From Zwartia sp. (GTDB lineage Bacteria > Pseudomonadota > Gammaproteobacteria > Burkholderiales > Burkholderiaceae_B), in assembly GCA_030653405.1 (NCBI GenBank), contig JAURZO010000084.1, positions 1-17,231 of the forward strand: DNA of 17,231 nucleotides, given 5' to 3'. The notes beneath the pieces were generated by a model that was not told where the DNA came from, made no database searches, and saw only the letters and a program-made list of their open reading frames with translations. Made by a program: the position numbers and the translations under genes. Each line of letters begins with the position of its first letter. The stretch's first letter is position 1. Below, piece by piece: positions 1-6,217 of the stretch.

Positions 1-386
1 ACGCCAAACGACATCATAAAAGACCAAGGTTCGCGCGCCATGGTGGCCCAAATCACTGAGACCATCACAATCGCGGCCCCCGCGAGCAACACAAACCGGG
101 TGCCGTAGCGCGCGACCAACATGCCGGCCACGGGCATCCCTATACCGTAGAAAAGCATTCCCACCGCGACGATACTGGCCAGCAAGGTGCGGCTAAAGCC
201 GAGATCCTCAGCCATCGGAATAAAGAAGGGGCCGATCCCCATCCGCATCCCCACCGTGAGCAAGGTCACAAAGGTCGCCGCCGCAACGATGTTCCAACCG
301 AAATACCACTTCCCTTGTCCTGCCTTGGCCTGCCTCAAGCTCGTCCCCTCTTTAAATTCGTTGTTTTGATTGTTGTTATTAGTCAT
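1..386 (-). CDS. MFS transporter, N-terminal part (truncated by window edge)
   Basis: This is the 5' end of a minus-strand gene; the ATG is at 386-384 and 128 codons are visible before the left edge. It encodes a secondary carrier of the inner membrane. The first 25 residues are hydrophilic and Asn-rich (MTNNNNQNNEF), followed by WYFGWNIVAAATFVTLLTVG and then further hydrophobic segments. The pattern GWNIV, GIGPFF, LGFSRTLLASIVAVGMLFYG and G-x-P-x-A-G-x-L-V-x-R-Y-G is typical of the oxalate/formate and monocarboxylate-type MFS carriers common in Burkholderiales; the substrate cannot be read. The ATG lies 51 bases after the YdjM-like gene on the same strand, so it may belong to that transcription unit. 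No strong Shine-Dalgarno precedes it. The family assignment is fairly sure; the C-terminal half is not visible. Confidence 0.85.
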   Translation of the reverse strand, partial: MTNNNNQNNEFKEGTSLRQAKAGQGKWYFGWNIVAAATFVTLLTVGMRMGIGPFFIPMAEDLGFSRTLLASIVAVGMLFYGIGMPVAGMLVARYGTRFVLLAGAAIVMVSVIWATMAREPWSFMMSFG

Positions 387-437
387 TGGCGATTTGTAAT
401 GCAATATTCATCATTGCTTACTCATATTAGCAATTAG

Positions 438-1640
438 TTACTGACCGCTTTGTGTCGTCATCTTGTCCGGAGCACGCAGGTTCACATCCCCACACTGCTG
501 CGCCACACGCACCTGCATGGGTCGCAGCGTCTCGACGGTCTCAGGCAGCGCCACTTCCTTGCCCCACATTCTCTCCCACAACCACGGCAAGGCAGTCGCG
601 AGATTCGGGCGCTGACCGGCTGGTCTCGAGACGATATCCCAACCTTGCCTGGAGCTAGAACCTGCGCTTGTAATGGCATTCGCATCTGTATTGGTACTGG
701 CACCGGTACTGGCACCGACTTCTACTTTGGCAACCGGCTGATTACCCAGATCAAAACGAAAGAAGTAATACGGCTCTTGGCCCATGCGCAAATCTGTCAC
801 AAACAAATGGCCATCTTTTTGATCCAAACTGTAAAACCCGTGACTGAAGTGCGCGATCGCCGCCACGCCAGGGTTGGACGCGAAGGTCTGTGCCAAATAA
901 CCGCAGCGCGGATACTGCCGCCAGACGATAGTGGGCGCACCATCTTTAGATGACGGATCCAACAGCGAACGAAAACCTTCGTAATAATAGTCAGGCGTCA
1001 TGGCGACCAATCGCCACAACACGGAATTAAATGCAGTTGGGTTCACGAGCAGGCGCTCTGCCTGGATGCCGGAAGCTTTGAGTGACGCTTGCGCGTCATG
1101 GGTGACGTAACTCTGCGCGGCCACGCCCCAGCCGAGGTACAGAGTACTCAAGGCTAAACCAACATAGTTCCATTTGAGGCCTCGCCAGGACTTAAAAGTC
1201 AGAGCAACCACCAGACCAATGAGTAATGGCACGGTGTAGAGCGGATCGATAATAAATATACTGCCGATGCCATACGGATGTTCGGTAAACGGGATCAACA
1301 GACGCGTGCCGTACACCGTCATGACATCGAGCAAGGGATGGGTAAAAAACGCGAGCCACAACGCTAACGTCCATCGTCGCCAAAGCTCTGGCTCTCTGAA
1401 AATCCGTGACACCCCCCAGCCAAACAGCGGCGCAAGCAAAGTCAAATACAACAACGAATGACTCTCTGCCCGATGACGCACCATGTTGAGGATCGCATCA
1501 CCATGATTGATGAAGGCATCCAGGTCCGGGATGGTCCCGACCACACCACCGACGAGTGCGGCTTTCCAGATGGCGGTACGCCGCCCCATCACGGCAACGG
1601 TCACGGCAGCGCCGAGCGTAATCTGACTGAGTGAATCCAT
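438..1640 (-). CDS. YdjM-family membrane-bound metal-dependent hydrolase
   Basis: This 400-residue protein matches the YdjM/DUF457 family of inner-membrane putative metal-dependent hydrolases. Visible hallmarks are the start MDSLSQITLGAA, the acidic pair in GTIPDLD (D39, D41), HRAESHS (H56, H61) and THPLLD (H101, D105), which are likely metal ligands. Hydrophobic helices fill about residues 8-35, 62-80, 90-110, 128-146 and 158-176. The rest is a soluble, Trp- and Tyr-containing C-terminal domain. Residues 309-330 form a Gly/Ala/Ser/Thr/Asn-rich low-complexity insert that includes a perfect 12-bp duplication. Its ATG shares one base with the stop of the upstream MFS gene (TAATG), which implies translational coupling. 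The enzymatic substrate is unknown; homologues are linked to membrane or phospholipid metabolism only loosely. The family call is confident; the reaction is not. Confidence 0.85.
   Translation of the reverse strand: MDSLSQITLGAAVTVAVMGRRTAIWKAALVGGVVGTIPDLDAFINHGDAILNMVRHRAESHSLLYLTLLAPLFGWGVSRIFREPELWRRWTLALWLAFFTHPLLDVMTVYGTRLLIPFTEHPYGIGSIFIIDPLYTVPLLIGLVVALTFKSWRGLKWNYVGLALSTLYLGWGVAAQSYVTHDAQASLKASGIQAERLLVNPTAFNSVLWRLVAMTPDYYYEGFRSLLDPSSKDGAPTIVWRQYPRCGYLAQTFASNPGVAAIAHFSHGFYSLDQKDGHLFVTDLRMGQEPYYFFRFDLGNQPVAKVEVGASTGASTNTDANAITSAGSSSRQGWDIVSRPAGQRPNLATALPWLWERMWGKEVALPETVETLRPMQVRVAQQCGDVNLRAPDKMTTQSGQ
693..716. repeat. Perfect 12-bp tandem duplication inside the YdjM-like gene
   Basis: GGTACTGGCACC occurs twice head to tail (693-704 and 705-716) with no mismatch. 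On the coding (minus) strand it encodes GAST twice, within the low-complexity linker of the membrane hydrolase. It looks like a recent slippage duplication that keeps the frame. Confidence 0.9.
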
Positions 1641-2797
1641 TAGTTCTTTTGCTCATGAGACGGAAAAGGCGCATGACGTCGCCACATCAACAACACCAAC
1701 ATCAACGCACACACAGAGCTAAACACATAGAGCATGTTGACGCCGCCTGCACGCATCAGCGCACCCGCCACCATGGGTCCGATCGTCGCCCCCACGCCGT
1801 AAGTCATCAGCACGACGGCTGCGAGTCCGACGCGTTTTTCGGGGCTGACGCGGTCATTGGCCAGGCCAGAGGCCAGTGCGTAAAAGGTGAACTGAATGAT
1901 GCCGAAGCCCGCTGCGAAAATCAGCATGGTCCAATAGGGCCAGTCGATCCAGCCCCACATCAGCAAGGCGATGCAGGTAAAGACGATGGCGTTGTTACGG
2001 ATCAGCTTTGCACGATCGACGCGATCAGAGAGCCAACCCATGGGCCACTGCGCCACCAGGCCGGCGATCACACTTGTCGCGGTATAGAGCGCAATCTGCG
2101 CCGTGCTCAAGCCCTGTCCGACCGCGAATACGGCGGCCAAACCATAAAAAGAAGCGGAGATATTGCCCGCCAAAAATACGGTAAACATCGCTTGCGGCGC
2201 AATTTTGAAGAAATACGGAAAATCAATCGGTGCGGGTAATTGCGGGATCGGTAATTTACGCTGCGTCAGCACGATCGGCAGCAGGCTCAACGCCTGACAA
2301 AAGGCGACAAAGATCAGCGGACGCAAGTCAAGCGTGGGATACAGCGTAATCGCCAACTGTCCGAGTGCGGTTCCTGAGCCGGACATCACCATATAGACCG
2401 ACATCACCCGGCCACGATGGCTGTTTTCCGTCTGCTCATTGAGCCAGCTTTCGATCACAATATATTGGATCGACATCGCCACGCCCACGATCAGTCTCAA
2501 CCCGATCCAGACGGGGACGGAGTCGAACAAACTCTGCGCCAGCACGGAACAAATCGACAACACCGCAGCGGCCGCACAGGCACGAATATGTCCAACGCGA
2601 ATAATCAGCCGGTGACCGACACGGGCACCGAACACGAGACCCAGGTAATACGCCGAAATCATCGTGCCGATCCAAAAGGCACTGACCGAATCGGCCGATA
2701 GTTTCAACGCGATATAAGTGTTAAACAGCCCCGTGCTTGCCAGCATCAACAGAGTGGCAAGATACAGCGAGGGGAAAGAACCGAGGGTTGAGATCAT
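1640..2797 (-). CDS. YcaD-like MFS transporter
   Basis: This is a 385-residue, 12-helix major facilitator of the inner membrane. It resembles the YcaD group: an ESWLNEQTENSHRGR segment after helix 4 (residues 116-130) and a canonical second-half motif A, GWLSDRVDRAKLI (residues 254-266), are visible. The first-half motif A region reads GARVGHRLIIRVGH. Length is normal for the family. The substrate of YcaD proteins is not established, so none is assigned. Its stop codon overlaps the start of the YdjM-like gene by one base (TAATG), so the two products are probably made together. The ATG follows a terminator-like hairpin downstream of the peroxiredoxin gene and has only a poor Shine-Dalgarno (TTCAG), so expression may be low or depend on readthrough. 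Confidence 0.85.
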   Translation of the reverse strand: MISTLGSFPSLYLATLLMLASTGLFNTYIALKLSADSVSAFWIGTMISAYYLGLVFGARVGHRLIIRVGHIRACAAAAVLSICSVLAQSLFDSVPVWIGLRLIVGVAMSIQYIVIESWLNEQTENSHRGRVMSVYMVMSGSGTALGQLAITLYPTLDLRPLIFVAFCQALSLLPIVLTQRKLPIPQLPAPIDFPYFFKIAPQAMFTVFLAGNISASFYGLAAVFAVGQGLSTAQIALYTATSVIAGLVAQWPMGWLSDRVDRAKLIRNNAIVFTCIALLMWGWIDWPYWTMLIFAAGFGIIQFTFYALASGLANDRVSPEKRVGLAAVVLMTYGVGATIGPMVAGALMRAGGVNMLYVFSSVCALMLVLLMWRRHAPFPSHEQKN

Positions 2798-2806
2798 CTG
2801 AATGTG

Positions 2807-2852
2807 AAAACATCCCGCTCACAAAGGACAGAGATCCTCAGCGGGCGGGATG
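2807..2852 (-). terminator. Probable intrinsic terminator downstream of the peroxiredoxin gene
   Basis: Read on the minus strand, CATCCCGC (2852-2845) pairs perfectly with GCGGGATG (2818-2811), followed directly by four U residues (2810-2807). The long loop holds an internal AGGA/TCCT pairing. The position, 27 bases after the peroxiredoxin stop, fits a terminator. The short U-run makes it moderate, and it may only attenuate readthrough into the MFS gene. Confidence 0.55.
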
Positions 2853-2878
2853 GAAAGTGCAACAGCAAAAACTAAAGC

Positions 2879-3382
2879 TTAGATCGCCTTGAGCATAGAG
2901 GCCGCATCACTTACCTCGTACTTGCCGGGGCCTTCAACGTGCAGGACTTTGACCACGCCGTCATCGATATAGGCCGCGTAGCGCTGTGAGCGTGTGCCCA
3001 TGCCGCGTGCGTTCAGGTCGAGTTCGAGACCGAGTGCGCGTGTCCACTCGGCGGAACCGTCACCCATCATGCGGACTTTGCCGCCGGCGTGCTGCTCACG
3101 ACCCCAAGCGCCCATCACGAAGGCGTCATTGACCGCGACGCACCAGACTTCGTCGACGCCTTTGGCTTTGATCGCGTCAAAGTGCTCAACATAACTCGGC
3201 ACGTGCTTGGCCGAGCACGTTGGTGTAAATGCGCCTGGCAAGGCGAACATCAAGATTTTTTTACCTTTGACCAGGTCAGAGACCTTGAAGGCATTGGGGC
3301 CAACGGTGCAGCCTGCTGTTTCTGTTTCGATGAATTCTGTAAGGGTGGCATCGGGAACCCGATCGCCGACTTTGATCGTCAT
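2879..3382 (-). CDS. Prx5-type peroxiredoxin (AhpC/TSA superfamily, redoxin)
   Basis: This 167-residue cytoplasmic peroxidase reduces hydrogen peroxide and alkyl hydroperoxides using thiols, in this family often glutathione/glutaredoxin or thioredoxin. The signature PGAFTPTCS (residues 49-57) contains the P-x3-T-x2-C active site, with C56 as peroxidatic cysteine, T53 supporting it and R131 as the likely conserved arginine. Other cysteines are C25 and C81; whether either acts as resolving cysteine cannot be told. Length and the segments AKHVPSYVEHFDAIKAKGV and VNDAFVMGAWG are typical of bacterial Prx5 proteins without a fused glutaredoxin. AGGAG lies seven bases before the ATG, supporting the start. 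A weak -10-like TATGAT (minus strand, 3451-3446) lies in the upstream gap. A terminator-like hairpin follows. Confident. Confidence 0.95.
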   Translation of the reverse strand: MTIKVGDRVPDATLTEFIETETAGCTVGPNAFKVSDLVKGKKILMFALPGAFTPTCSAKHVPSYVEHFDAIKAKGVDEVWCVAVNDAFVMGAWGREQHAGGKVRMMGDGSAEWTRALGLELDLNARGMGTRSQRYAAYIDDGVVKVLHVEGPGKYEVSDAASMLKAI

Positions 3383-3508
3383 GTGCGCTCTCCTGAGGCT
3401 TCACGGGCAGCGACGGCTGCCACACTTGAGCCTAGCGTGAGCTCTATCATATGCTAGGAGCTCGCCAAGTGCGAGAGTAAATCTCAGGTAAACCCTGAGG
3501 GATTGTGA

Positions 3509-3537
3509 CAATCACCATGAGAGTGTCATGGTGATTG
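3509..3537. other. Perfect 12-bp inverted repeat between uspA and the peroxiredoxin gene
   Basis: CAATCACCATGA (3509-3520) and TCATGGTGATTG (3526-3537) are exact reverse complements around the loop GAGTG. There is no U-run on either side, so it is not a standard intrinsic terminator. It lies 93 bases after the uspA stop and 126 bases before the peroxiredoxin ATG. It could be a transcript-stabilising or processing hairpin, or an operator. A smaller CTCAGG/CCTGAG stem lies beside it at 3483-3499. Confidence 0.6.
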
Positions 3538-3571
3538 CTCAAGCTGAGGGCGCGTGATTGACTCGGCAGCG

Positions 3572-3595
3572 CGACTTCGCAGTACGACTTCGCAG
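3572..3595. repeat. Short direct repeat downstream of uspA
   Basis: CGACTTCGCAG is present at 3572-3582 and again at 3585-3595, a period of 13 bases. It lies in the non-coding stretch just beyond the uspA stop codon. No function is evident. Confidence 0.8.
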
Positions 3596-3630
3596 AGCGA
3601 TCCCGCTTGACGACGACTTCTTAGCGTCTT

Positions 3631-4101
3631 CTACTTCTTTGAGTCTTCTCTGACGCGATACACCAAGACGGCGGTATGGGTGAGTGCCAACACCTTGGTC
3701 GTGACGCTACCGAGCAGCAAGCGCGACAAGCCACTACGACCGTGACTACCGATAAAAATCATGTCGCAGCCATAGTCCACTGCGGCCTGCACGATCCCGT
3801 CGGCGATATTGAAGTTGGACACGGCATGCGCGCTGGCTTTAACGCCCGCTGTTTCAGCGCGATCAACCACACCCTTGAGATACTTTTGAGCCTGCTCGGC
3901 ATTGGCTTTGTCGTAATCCTCGTCGGTGATGGCGTAGGCCGCCGACATTCCGTCAAAACCCATGGTGGCCGCAAAAGGCTGCGACACGTGGAGTGCCACA
4001 ATCTCTGCACCTGTTGAGCGTGCATAGGAAATGCCTGCATTGGCGGACTGGGCCGACAAGGCTGAGCCATCGGTAGGAATCAAAATCTTTTTGAACATCA
4101 T
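3631..4101 (-). CDS. Universal stress protein, UspA family, ATP-binding type
   Basis: This 156-residue cytoplasmic protein has the single-domain Usp fold. The N-terminus KKILIPTDGS carries the conserved aspartate (D11). The nucleotide-binding motif G-x2-G-x9-G-S is intact as G118-S-H-G121 through G131-S132, so it belongs to the ATP-binding rather than the UspA-proper class. Usp proteins support survival under starvation, redox or low-oxygen stress; the direct partner is unknown. The ORF opens with two adjacent ATGs (4101 and 4098); GGAG lies eight bases before the first, favouring it. A perfect FNR box is centred about 112 bases upstream of the start, so anaerobic induction is plausible, as known for Anr-controlled Usp genes in pseudomonads. 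It appears to be monocistronic. Confident on family, moderate on regulation. Confidence 0.93.
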   Translation of the reverse strand: MMFKKILIPTDGSALSAQSANAGISYARSTGAEIVALHVSQPFAATMGFDGMSAAYAITDEDYDKANAEQAQKYLKGVVDRAETAGVKASAHAVSNFNIADGIVQAAVDYGCDMIFIGSHGRSGLSRLLLGSVTTKVLALTHTAVLVYRVREDSKK

Positions 4102-4206
4102 GGCGGAATCTCCGAGAAGGATGATGTAACTGCAGAATGACGTGACAGCTTAAACCGCATACTAGACGCTAACAACTGGATGACTCTAGTGCCTTTTTAA
4201 CGTAAC

Positions 4207-4220
4207 TTGATGCAGATCAA
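4207..4220 (-). promoter_or_regulatory. FNR/Anr-type box upstream of uspA
   Basis: TTGATGCAGATCAA is an exact match to the FNR consensus TTGAT-N4-ATCAA; on the minus strand it reads TTGATCTGCATCAA. It sits in the intergenic region and points at uspA. A possible -10, TAGAGT, lies on the minus strand at 4188-4183, which would put the box near -37.5 rather than the ideal -41.5. The promoter assignment is therefore tentative, although the site itself is perfect. Confidence 0.7.
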
Positions 4221-4248
4221 TCTTATAAATCATGTCGCTGTGGTTGGA

Positions 4249-4319
4249 CATTTACCGCTTGGGCATGTACCGCTTGGGCATGTACCGCTTTCATGTACCG
4301 CTTTCATGTACCGCTTGAG
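4249..4319. repeat. Five-copy 13/15-bp tandem repeat (CATGTACCGCTT unit)
   Basis: Five consecutive units start at 4249, 4264, 4279, 4292 and 4305. The core is CATGTACCGCTT, followed by GGG, GGG, T, T and GAG, so unit lengths are 15, 15, 13, 13 and 15; the first unit has CATTTACC. The array lies between the DUF442 stop codon and the FNR box of uspA. It is too short and has no spacers, so it is not a CRISPR. It could be a slippage array or an operator cluster. Confidence 0.85.
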
Positions 4320-4369
4320 CATGCGCCTCTAGGCACATGCCTTCAGGCTCGAACACGCGCCACAGCGCA

Positions 4370-4711
4370 TCAACCACCAGTCGCCGCGCGATACAAGACC
4401 GTGCAGCGGGTACCCGAGCGGCAATACGCCAAAATCGGCTTAGGCAGCGTGGCGAGCAGCTCGCTAAAGCGCTCAACATCCTGAGAGGTCATCGCACCAC
4501 TTACAACGGGTTGGTATTCGACCGCAAGGCCGGCGGCATGCGCCGCGGCAGAGACCTCGGCAGCGGTCGGCTGATCGGCACCCGCCTCGTAGTCGGGGCG
4601 ATTGATGATGACGCTCTTGAAACCCGCAGCCGCGACCGCAGCCATATCGCTAGGCTGCAACTGAGGCGCCACGGCAAAATCCGAATTCAATGCGTTGATA
4701 GGCGTAGACAC
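4370..4711 (-). CDS. DUF442 (TIGR01244-type) phosphatase/sulfurtransferase-like protein
   Basis: This is a 113-residue cytoplasmic protein with the protein-tyrosine-phosphatase-like DUF442 fold. The N-terminus ALNSDFAVAPQLQPSDMAAVAAAGF and GFKSVIINRPDYEA are family signatures. The P-loop is AYCRSGTR with nucleophile C97 and R102 (C-x4-R). Relatives occur fused to or beside persulfide dioxygenases and lactamase-like proteins and are linked to sulfide detoxification; the exact reaction is unsettled. The start is taken as GTG at 4711 because AGGAG lies six bases upstream; the ORF could extend to 4735 but without support. It begins 37 bases after the SUMF1-fold gene on the same strand, so they are probably cotranscribed. 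Only 11 residues follow the P-loop, shorter than I expect for the family, so the C-terminal helix may be missing. Confidence 0.8.
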   Translation of the reverse strand: MSTPINALNSDFAVAPQLQPSDMAAVAAAGFKSVIINRPDYEAGADQPTAAEVSAAAHAAGLAVEYQPVVSGAMTSQDVERFSELLATLPKPILAYCRSGTRCTVLYRAATGG

Positions 4712-4748
4712 TGCAATCTCCTGAATTTTAAACAATACATCCTACACC

Positions 4749-5528
4749 TTAGTATACGCAGCGAAAGCCGATGTAGACCACATACACATCGTCAGGCTTG
4801 TACTGCATACCCTCTACGCGCATTTGTGACGGTCCGTACCACCAGGAGCCGCCGGCCGTCAGATGCGCGGCACCCTGACTGTCTATCAACCACTCCCAGG
4901 CGTTCGCGCCCATGTCATACAGGCCATTGACCCCTGCCCGCGTGCGACCCACCGGCGCGTGGCGCTCCCAGCCATCAGAAGCGCCTTTGACGTTGGCACC
5001 CTCACCCGTGTCTCCCGTCGGATAGGGATAGGTTTTGCCTTTAACAAATGGTGCGGGTGGATTGGCACGCTGTTCCGTGTAGGCTGCACGTTGCCATTGA
5101 GCCTTGGTGGGCAGGTCACCGCCCGCATCCTGACAAAACGCGCGGGCTTCTGCCCATTTGATGTGGACAGCCGGCTCATCAGGCTGACCGGGGGCACCGA
5201 AGGGCGCGCGCCAATTCCAGCCCTTGCGCTTTTGCCATCCCATCACGTACTCAAACCCGCCGCCGCTGCGCTCCGCCTCGGTTTGGATGCCCTTTCGTGA
5301 GGCGTACTCGTTAAACCGTCCGATGCTGACCTCGGTCAGGTCGATTTTAAAATCCCCCATATCGACTTTCGGCGAAGAGGAGATCGAGGAGGCGGTTTGT
5401 GGGGTGGTTTTTTGGGTAGTTTGCGCGGTGGTTTGCGCACCCGCTGCGGCGCACCATGCGACGAGCAACGCACAGCCGGCCGTATTCATCATCTTCAGCT
5501 TCACCTGCAAAGGATTTTCAAAGCGCAT
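4749..5528 (-). CDS. Exported SUMF1/FGE-fold protein, probably without formylglycine-generating activity
   Basis: The 259-residue product has an N-terminal signal sequence (hydrophobic segment about residues 15-31, likely cleaved after A-G-A31), a Gln/Thr/Ser-rich linker (32-53), then the SUMF1/formylglycine-generating-enzyme fold. Family landmarks are EVSIGRFNEY, AFCQDAGGDLPTKAQW (131-145), GLYDMGANAWEW (202-213), AGGSWW (225-230) and the closing GFR (254-256). True FGEs carry two copper-binding cysteines after GGS; here the aligned positions are Y231 and M236, so the enzyme is probably not an FGE. It also shows no EgtB-like histidine set. A PvdO-like or binding role is possible. The ATG at 5528 is chosen because it gives a basic n-region; ATGs at 5492 and 5489, preceded by AGGTG, and a TTG at 5555 are alternatives. 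It leads the DUF442 gene and diverges from the GST gene. Confidence 0.78.
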   Translation of the reverse strand: MRFENPLQVKLKMMNTAGCALLVAWCAAAGAQTTAQTTQKTTPQTASSISSSPKVDMGDFKIDLTEVSIGRFNEYASRKGIQTEAERSGGGFEYVMGWQKRKGWNWRAPFGAPGQPDEPAVHIKWAEARAFCQDAGGDLPTKAQWQRAAYTEQRANPPAPFVKGKTYPYPTGDTGEGANVKGASDGWERHAPVGRTRAGVNGLYDMGANAWEWLIDSQGAAHLTAGGSWWYGPSQMRVEGMQYKPDDVYVVYIGFRCVY

Positions 5529-5601
5529 GTTCCGGATCTCTTGGTCGAAGGGCAAATTTGAGCGATACTCGACTGTAAATCAATAACCTCTGGAGATGAA
5601 T

Positions 5602-6213
5602 ATGATTTTGGTTGGCCGTTATGTATCACCCTTTGTCCGTCGCGTGGGTGTTGTGTTGCAAACGCTCGGCATCGCCTACGAGCACAAAAGCTTGTCGACC
5701 GCCAAAGATGTCGAGGCGATCAAGGCTTTTAATCCGATCGCGAAAGTGCCCGTCCTGGTGCTGGACAACGGCGAACATCTGGTTGAGAGCTCAGCCATTA
5801 TCGATACTCTGCTCGAAATGAGCCCCGGTCAAACACTGTTGCCTGCCAGCGGTGCAGAGCGCCGTCATATCTTGCAGCATTGCGCGATCATGACGAGCGG
5901 TCTGGATAAAGCTATTCAGATTCTGTATGAGCCCTTAAAGCGCCCTTCAGAAAAAGTGCATGTCCCCTTTATCGACGGGCTCGGCGCACAAGTGCGTGCC
6001 AGTCTGGTGATGCTTGAGGATCTGGCGGCTAAAAACACCTTCCCAGGTGGCGACAAGGCACGGCTCGACTGCCTGACTGTTGCCGTCGGCTGGTTCTTCC
6101 TCAACAAGATGATCCCCAAGGTCGCGGTCGCGGCTGACTTTCCACATCTGGTGGCGTTGTCAGCGCGTTGCGAAGCACTGCCTGCCTTTAAAGCCTGCCA
6201 ACTCGAGGCTTAA
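5602..6213 (+). CDS. Glutathione S-transferase family protein
   Basis: This 203-residue soluble protein has the GST architecture: an N-terminal thioredoxin-like domain (about 1-75) and an all-helical C-terminal domain. The start ILVGRYVSPFVRRVGVVL places S9 where the catalytic Ser/Cys of bacterial GSTs usually lies; KVPVL has the cis-proline P50 and VESSAI (61-66) the glutathione gamma-glutamyl contact. It likely conjugates or isomerises small electrophiles with glutathione; the substrate is unknown. GGAG ends directly before an ATG at 5596, so the second ATG at 5602, six bases away, is the better start. It is first in a tight plus-strand cluster with an MFS carrier (four-base gap) and a hydrolase, suggesting uptake and breakdown of one compound. 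Confident on family. Confidence 0.88.
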   Translation: MILVGRYVSPFVRRVGVVLQTLGIAYEHKSLSTAKDVEAIKAFNPIAKVPVLVLDNGEHLVESSAIIDTLLEMSPGQTLLPASGAERRHILQHCAIMTSGLDKAIQILYEPLKRPSEKVHVPFIDGLGAQVRASLVMLEDLAAKNTFPGGDKARLDCLTVAVGWFFLNKMIPKVAVAADFPHLVALSARCEALPAFKACQLEA

Positions 6214-6217
6214 GCCC

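Noticed and set aside
450..953. Long plus-strand open frame opposite the YdjM-like gene
   Set aside because: It is antisense to a clear family member, has no recognisable domain and Arg/His-rich shadow composition.
1631..2239. 202-codon plus-strand open frame
   Set aside because: It is antisense to the YcaD-like carrier; its His/Gln/Arg-rich composition is typical of a shadow frame.
4249..4319. CRISPR array
   Set aside because: Units are 13-15 bp and contiguous with no unique spacers, and no cas genes are near.
4291..4479. Alternative minus frame overlapping the DUF442 3' end
   Set aside because: It has no family signature and ends inside the tandem repeats; kept only as a hint of a possible frameshift.
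4337..4930. 197-codon plus-strand open frame
   Set aside because: It runs antisense across both the DUF442 and SUMF1-fold genes, which have family motifs; no domain is seen in it.
4749..5528. Active sulfatase-modifying formylglycine-generating enzyme
   Set aside because: The two copper-binding cysteines are Tyr and Met, and no sulfatase gene is nearby.
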